Under the pieces are notes generated by a model that was not told where the DNA came from, ran no database searches, and saw only the letters and a list, made by a program, of their open reading frames with translations. Positions 22,791 through 26,520 of a DNA stretch of 26,520 bases are shown in pieces. The stretch comes from MGBC163016 sp964462135 (GTDB taxonomy: Bacteria > Actinomycetota > Coriobacteriia > Coriobacteriales > Eggerthellaceae), in NCBI GenBank assembly GCA_964462135.1, contig CAYWWK010000026.1, forward strand, positions 1-26,520. The letters are read 5' to 3'. The translations under genes and the position numbers were made by a program. How positions within the stretch are numbered: position 1 is the first letter of the stretch; the number at the start of each line of letters is the position of its first letter.

Positions 22791-24017
22791 TCAGGCGACG
22801 TTTTCGATCATCTCGCAAGACTCCTCGACGACGATGGCCTCGTTTTGTGAATACAGCTTCAAGGGAAGCAGAAGCACTGCTGCCAACACGCAGAACCCAC
22901 ACATCGTAAGCGCGGCCACGGTCCAGCCGAAGGACTGCGCCACCGCACCGATGAGCGGCGGCCCCAGAAGGATTCCCAGATTGAACCCGATGGAAACCAC
23001 GCCCAAAGCCACCCCAGCCAATTCAGGCTTCTTGACCGTGAGCGCCGTCATGGTCCAGAGCACGCAGGGGAACCCGGCATCGGCGAACGCGTAGACGATC
23101 ACGAAGGGGATGATCAGCATGGGGTTGCCGAAGACCATGCCCCACAGCACCACGACGCCATACAGGATGAGCATGAGCGATCCGAACACCTTCTGATTGC
23201 GCACCTTGTTCAGGATGGACCCCCATACCAAGGCTGCGACCACCGCGCCCAACGAGAAGCAGGCCACCCAATTGTTGGACTCGTCAACCGACCAGCCATA
23301 GATATCCGACCAGCAGGTGGCAACCCAATTCACGAAGCCGAAGCAGGCGATGCAGAAGCACATGGTGACCAAGGACATGAGCCAGGGATAGGGCGACTTG
23401 ACGCCTTCGACAATGGACACCTCTTCGCTCTCGACATCGGCAAAGCTGTCTTCAGGGCGCGGGCTCTTGACGCAGACGATGTAGAACAGCAGCGCCACGA
23501 CGCAGGCAGCCAAGCCGAACCACCACATGCCCTGCCAACCGAAGTTCACGGTGAGGACCCCACCCAAGAAGAACATGACCGCCTGAGCGCACATCTGGTA
23601 GACCGCCCAGATGCTCATGGGAAGGCCACGCTTCGTCTCGGGGAACCACATGGCAATGACGGCGGGGCCGATGACTGACATCAGACCGACACCCATGCCT
23701 TCGATGACACGGCTTACCATGAGCACTGCTGTGTTCTCGAAGGCAAGGCCTATGAGAGAGCCACCGATCGCACAGGCCAGCGCGATGATGCCACCCTTCT
23801 TAGGGCCGATCTTGTTCAAGATCACCGCTGCGGGAATGGCGATGATGATGCCAACCAGGGAGAAAACGGAACTGAGCCACCCAGCGGTGGCCATGTCGAT
23901 GTTCAAGGCCTCCTGCAGAACCAGCATGCAGGGAGCAACCTTGTTCTGCACGAGTGCCAGTGCGATTCCGGCGAAGATCGTTGCCAGTGCCACGATCCAA
24001 GCCTTCTTCGTATTCAT
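22791..24017 (-). CDS. MFS transporter (paralogue of the gene at 24185)
   Basis: This 408-residue permease has 12 predicted membrane helices and a charged central loop (RPEDSFADVESEEVS) between helices 6 and 7. Family signs include NKIGPKKGG after helix 2 and VIEGMGVGLM...PETKRGLPMS around helices 4-5. It resembles the next gene throughout (Q-NKV in helix 1, RGLPM, LGPPLIG in helix 11), so they arose by duplication. Substrate is unknown; related carriers in Eggerthellaceae often accompany molybdenum reductases. It is 16 bp before the LRR gene, so it may be the first gene of that transcript. GAGG precedes the ATG. Confidence 0.92.
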   Translation of the reverse strand: MNTKKAWIVALATIFAGIALALVQNKVAPCMLVLQEALNIDMATAGWLSSVFSLVGIIIAIPAAVILNKIGPKKGGIIALACAIGGSLIGLAFENTAVLMVSRVIEGMGVGLMSVIGPAVIAMWFPETKRGLPMSIWAVYQMCAQAVMFFLGGVLTVNFGWQGMWWFGLAACVVALLFYIVCVKSPRPEDSFADVESEEVSIVEGVKSPYPWLMSLVTMCFCIACFGFVNWVATCWSDIYGWSVDESNNWVACFSLGAVVAALVWGSILNKVRNQKVFGSLMLILYGVVVLWGMVFGNPMLIIPFVIVYAFADAGFPCVLWTMTALTVKKPELAGVALGVVSIGFNLGILLGPPLIGAVAQSFGWTVAALTMCGFCVLAAVLLLPLKLYSQNEAIVVEESCEMIENVA

Positions 24018-24099
24018 CCTACAACCTCACATTCGAGCCCTCTCCTTCGCGAGGATGTGCCTGCACGAAGACGGGTTCTTCCTAAGATGACTTTCCCGT

Positions 24100-24152
24100 C
24101 ATGAAGATGGTGCCCATCTTCATGTTCAGGGGCCGGACTCAGTCCGGCCCCT
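24100..24152. other. Two perfect tandem hairpins between the MFS genes
   Basis: CATGAAGATGG/CCATCTTCATG (24100-24124, 3-nt loop) and AGGGGCCGGAC/GTCCGGCCCCT (24128-24152, 3-nt loop) each have 11-bp perfect stems. Neither is followed by a T-run on either strand. They lie in the 167-bp gap between two co-directional MFS genes and may act as RNA-stability or partial-termination elements. AGCGCTCTTGAAAGCGC at 24156-24172 can form a third, weaker hairpin. Confidence 0.65.
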
Positions 24153-24184
24153 GGCAAGCGCTCTTGAAAGCGCCTCTGTTCCCT

Positions 24185-25429
24185 CTAGCCTTGCTCACCC
24201 TTCGGAACGACGCCTTCGCTGTGACCGTGATAGTAGGTCTTCACGAAGAAGAAGAGGATCGCACCAACGATGGAGGCGATGGCCAGCGGAACGGTTGCAG
24301 TGGCCCAACCGAAGTTCTCGATGAAGAAACCGGTGATTGGAGGGCCAAGCAGCGTGCCGATGTTCAATCCCACATTCAAGATGCCGATGGACGTGCCCGC
24401 ATACTCCGGCTTCTTCGCCGTAGACGGAACCAAGGTCCAATAGGCCGTGGGAATGGCACCCTCCAGGAATGGATAGATGATGATGAACGGCAGCAGGAGT
24501 GCCGGGTCATCCATCCTGAAGCAGAAGAACAGGATGAACGTGTACAGAGCGAATCCGATGACGCCCATGAAACGCCGGTTTCCCAGCTTGATGTGGTTCA
24601 TGATCCAACCCAGGAAGATGACGATGGGCACTTCAAGGGCGTACATGACCGACACCCACCAGTTCGACTGGTTCATATCGCCTGCAAAGAACTCTTGAGC
24701 CCAATACAGTGAGATGTAGGTGGCGAACCCGAAGCAGCAGAAGGTGAAGATCAGGCCACAGAGGGTGAGCACCCACGTGGATCCGGACTTGAAGCCTTCG
24801 CCGAAATGGAACTCCTCGGGGTCTTCGCCTTCCGCATAGTTGGGCATATCCCCATCGGGTTCCTTCACCTTCCATTGATAGAGCACGAGGGCTATCACGC
24901 AAAGAATGAACACGAACCACCAAACGCCCTGCCATCCCCAATTGGCCGCGATGCCACCGCCAAAGAAGAAGAGCAGCGTTTGAGATGCCATCATCCATGA
25001 ACCCCACACGCCCATGGGCAAACCACGCTTCTCGGCAGGGAACCACATGGCGATGATGGCAGGTCCCACCACGGCGATCATGCCAACGCCCACGCCTTCG
25101 ATGATACGAGTGAGAAGAAGCATCCAGAATTCCGTGCAGAATGCTCCCAGCGCGCATCCAACAGCACAGCAGGCAAGCGAGATGACGCCTATCTTCTTGG
25201 CGCCAAGCCGCTGCAGCAGCCACGATGCCGGCAGAGCGGTGATCATACCCATGATGGTGAAGACGGAGGTCAGCCAGCCCGCGTCGGTTTCGCCAATCCC
25301 GAAGTCAGCCATGACCACGTCGATGACAGGCGGAACCTTGTTCTGGGCGCTTGCCAAGGCAAGACCACCGAGGAAGGCGATGATGACGATCAGCCATGCA
25401 GTGGTGGTCGCCTTTTGCTTGTTTGACAT
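24185..25429 (-). CDS. MFS transporter
   Basis: This 414-residue, 12-helix permease has a loop after helix 6 (EPDGDMPNYAEGEDPEEF) that is acidic. Conserved marks include QNKVPP in helix 1, RLGAKK after helix 2, RIIEGVGVGM...PAEKRGLPMG and LGPPITG. It is a paralogue of the gene downstream, and the two differ most in the central loop and helices 7-8, where specificity could diverge. It is the nearest carrier to the Fe-S subunit and zinc-ribbon genes, so import of a respiratory electron acceptor or export of its product is plausible but unproven. GAGAGGGG lies 7 bases before the ATG. Confidence 0.92.
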   Translation of the reverse strand: MSNKQKATTTAWLIVIIAFLGGLALASAQNKVPPVIDVVMADFGIGETDAGWLTSVFTIMGMITALPASWLLQRLGAKKIGVISLACCAVGCALGAFCTEFWMLLLTRIIEGVGVGMIAVVGPAIIAMWFPAEKRGLPMGVWGSWMMASQTLLFFFGGGIAANWGWQGVWWFVFILCVIALVLYQWKVKEPDGDMPNYAEGEDPEEFHFGEGFKSGSTWVLTLCGLIFTFCCFGFATYISLYWAQEFFAGDMNQSNWWVSVMYALEVPIVIFLGWIMNHIKLGNRRFMGVIGFALYTFILFFCFRMDDPALLLPFIIIYPFLEGAIPTAYWTLVPSTAKKPEYAGTSIGILNVGLNIGTLLGPPITGFFIENFGWATATVPLAIASIVGAILFFFVKTYYHGHSEGVVPKGEQG

Positions 25430-25544
25430 TTGATTTCCCCTCTCGACCGCTTATGAATATGCAGGAGACCTAGGGTTTCAGTAAAATGAACGAGCTATCG
25501 GTTTTCCCTCGATAGACCGATCGCATGAGCTGGAGATGCGGATA

Positions 25545-25883
25545 TCAATCCTCGAAGACGTGCCCGCATTTCCGGCAAGTCTTGCGAGAGCCAAGCACGT
25601 AACTTTCGCATTCCGGACAGATCTTCGTCCGCCCTTCCTTCAAACAGTCACCGCACAAAGGCTTCTCGAATGGCGTGCAGAAGAAGCACGCCTTCTTGAC
25701 TTCTGCATTGAGATGCGTGACCGCCTTGGTGTCATCGTGTTCGAGTACCCGCCCACACTTTGCGCACACCTCGCGCTCGTAGGGGTTGTACCACCCACAA
25801 TCGGGGCATTCGACCGGGAACTTGAACTCTGCCTTCTTGTGGCAACGCTGGCACCAAGGACTGCAGGTTCTGCAATTGGGCAT
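25545..25883 (-). CDS. Cysteine-rich protein with eight CxxC motifs (multi-zinc-ribbon)
   Basis: 112 residues with 16 cysteines arranged as eight CxxC pairs: CRTC, CQRC, CPDC, CAKC, CFFC, CGDC, CPEC and CRKC. This could bind four zinc ions, or some iron-sulfur clusters. Several pairs have the double-zinc-ribbon (DZR) look, with ...CxxCGRVL and CxxCGHVF knuckles. No membrane segment is present. I chose the ATG at 25883 because GGAGGGG lies 8 bases upstream; the frame also runs to a TTG at 25904, which has no such site. It lies between an MFS carrier and a second zinc-ribbon protein in an oxidoreductase locus. The function is not known. Confidence 0.8.
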   Translation of the reverse strand: MPNCRTCSPWCQRCHKKAEFKFPVECPDCGWYNPYEREVCAKCGRVLEHDDTKAVTHLNAEVKKACFFCTPFEKPLCGDCLKEGRTKICPECESYVLGSRKTCRKCGHVFED

Positions 25884-25943
25884 CCGCTCATCCCCTCCAA
25901 ACAACCGGATACGTCGGTCACGCTCTCCAGCAGATCAGCGCAT

Positions 25944-26213
25944 CTATTGCGGAGCGCCAGGAGCCTTCGGGGCACCCGGGACACTGGGAGGAGCACCTGG
26001 AGCCGTGGGCGCGTTATCGTCAAGGCCCTTCGGCTTCAGCGAGATCTCAGCTGGACGGTCAGGAGTGTTGGCAGCGATGGCATCTTCAGCAGCCTTCTTC
26101 GATTCCGCCAGATCAGTCCCGCACTTCTTGCAGGTGGCATCCGTAGGCTTGTTGAATGTGCCGCACTCAAGGCACTTGACGATCGTCACTGTTGCTGCAG
26201 GTCTGAAACACAT
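25944..26213 (-). CDS. Small zinc-ribbon protein with Pro/Ala/Gly tail
   Basis: 89 residues. CLEC and CKKC (about residues 14-33) form one zinc ribbon of the kind found at the ends of many bacterial regulatory or scaffold proteins. The remainder is a flexible linker ending in APGAPPSVPGAPKAPGAP, a PGAP repeat. An excellent AAGGAG lies 5 bases before the ATG. It is probably co-transcribed with the cysteine-rich gene 60 bp downstream. Its proximity to an Fe-S electron-transfer subunit suggests a role in assembly or regulation of the enzyme, but nothing in the sequence proves it. Confidence 0.75.
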   Translation of the reverse strand: MCFRPAATVTIVKCLECGTFNKPTDATCKKCGTDLAESKKAAEDAIAANTPDRPAEISLKPKGLDDNAPTAPGAPPSVPGAPKAPGAPQ

Positions 26214-26246
26214 AGTCTCTCCTTACTTCTCAAAAGGCCAAGGCTG

Positions 26247-26287
26247 GCCGACGGACATCGGGCACAGGGCTTTGGACATCCGTCGGC
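26247..26287 (-). terminator. Hairpin after the Fe-S subunit gene, possible terminator or processing site
   Basis: GCCGACGGA/TCCGTCGGC arms (26247-26255 and 26279-26287), extended outward by CCAAGG/CCTTGG pairs. On the minus strand a TTTT lies about 10 bases past the stem. It could attenuate transcription between the oxidoreductase operon and the zinc-ribbon genes. Confidence 0.5.
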
Positions 26288-26304
26288 AACCTTGGGTATT
26301 GCTC

Positions 26305-26520
26305 TTACTGCTCAGGCGCGTACAGCCAAGAGCGCGGGGTTTCCTTCACAAGTTCTGCCAGCTCATCCACCGTGCCGTACTTCATGCACGCGGACTGGCA
26401 GTGATGTACGCAGGTGGGGAGCTTGCCCATGGCCGTGCGGTCAGCGCACAGGTCGCATTGCGAGGTGAACACCGGCAGGTTGTTGTACTCATACTTGCCG
26501 TTGGCCATCATGGTGGGGCC
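26305..26520 (-). CDS. 4Fe-4S electron-transfer subunit of a DMSO-reductase-type enzyme (C-terminal part)
   Basis: The frame is open to the window edge, so only the last 71 residues are present. The visible part has CDLCADRTAMGKLPTCVHHC (CxxC-x11-CxxxC), the third/fourth cluster motif of DmsB/NrfC/PsrB-type ferredoxin subunits, followed by ACMKYG and a short tail. In this family it passes electrons from the quinol pool or membrane anchor to a molybdopterin subunit. The catalytic and anchor subunits must lie upstream, outside the window. The internal ATGs at 26506-26511 are not starts, because the preceding codons continue the family pattern (GPT before MMANGKYEY). Confidence 0.9.
   Translation of the reverse strand, partial: GPTMMANGKYEYNNLPVFTSQCDLCADRTAMGKLPTCVHHCQSACMKYGTVDELAELVKETPRSWLYAPEQ

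Noticed and set aside
25536..26468. 310-codon plus-strand open frame opposite the zinc-ribbon and Fe-S genes.
   Set aside because: The minus strand has conserved CxxC proteins and strong ribosome binding sites; the plus frame is Arg/Ser-rich without domains.

Overview
The window is moderately GC-rich, and nearly every gene lies on the minus strand. The gene content fits an anaerobic gut or oral actinobacterium of the Coriobacteriia, probably Eggerthellaceae. The clues are a cytochrome bd oxidase, an Fe-S subunit of a DMSO-reductase-type enzyme beside two paralogous MFS carriers, a BaiA-like short-chain dehydrogenase, an arylamine N-acetyltransferase and a tandem pair of short TrkA proteins. 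This placement rests on recognised protein families, not on a database search.

Reading along the coordinates: (1) 192-3218 is a four-gene minus-strand operon. It encodes a secreted or anchored lysozyme-like protein, two RCK/TrkA potassium-channel regulators and a membrane-anchored coiled-coil protein. Its roughly 190-nt leader can fold into a three-way junction followed by a hairpin that overlaps the Shine-Dalgarno sequence. (2) 3515-5425 encodes a CorC-type CBS protein and a low-complexity Gln/Tyr/Met/Pro-rich membrane protein. (3) 5530-8108 is cydAB, with a 10+10 bp palindrome upstream of a -10 box. (4) 8109-10162 is an accessory patch with a fragment of a decayed gene, an AAA_14/DUF4143 ATPase, a 3 x 23 bp tandem repeat and palindromic interspersed repeats. 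(5) 10163-14850 carries the BaiA-like SDR, tRNA-Phe with its own promoter and terminator, purF, a stand-alone prepilin peptidase and a HemN-like radical SAM enzyme. (6) 15112-15270 is a 52-residue plus-strand gene with a strong ribosome binding site and a terminator.

(7) 15426-24017 is a tightly packed minus-strand run, in transcription order: MFS carrier, leucine-rich-repeat protein, vWA protein, MoxR-type AAA+ ATPase, truncated trigger-factor-like chaperone and arylamine N-acetyltransferase. The LRR, vWA and MoxR genes are joined by a 4-bp overlap and a 1-bp gap and form the best candidate for an undescribed system. MoxR ATPases typically work with vWA partners. The LRR protein has no signal peptide, so it is probably a cytoplasmic sensor or scaffold. 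(8) 24185-26520 holds a second MFS carrier, a protein with eight CxxC motifs, a small zinc-ribbon protein and the C-terminal end of an Fe-S electron-transfer subunit. This looks like the edge of an anaerobic respiratory locus that continues past the window.

A family of palindromic intergenic repeats recurs at 136-172, 8308-8330, 8539-8569, 9987-10069, 11228-11259 and 12797-12910.
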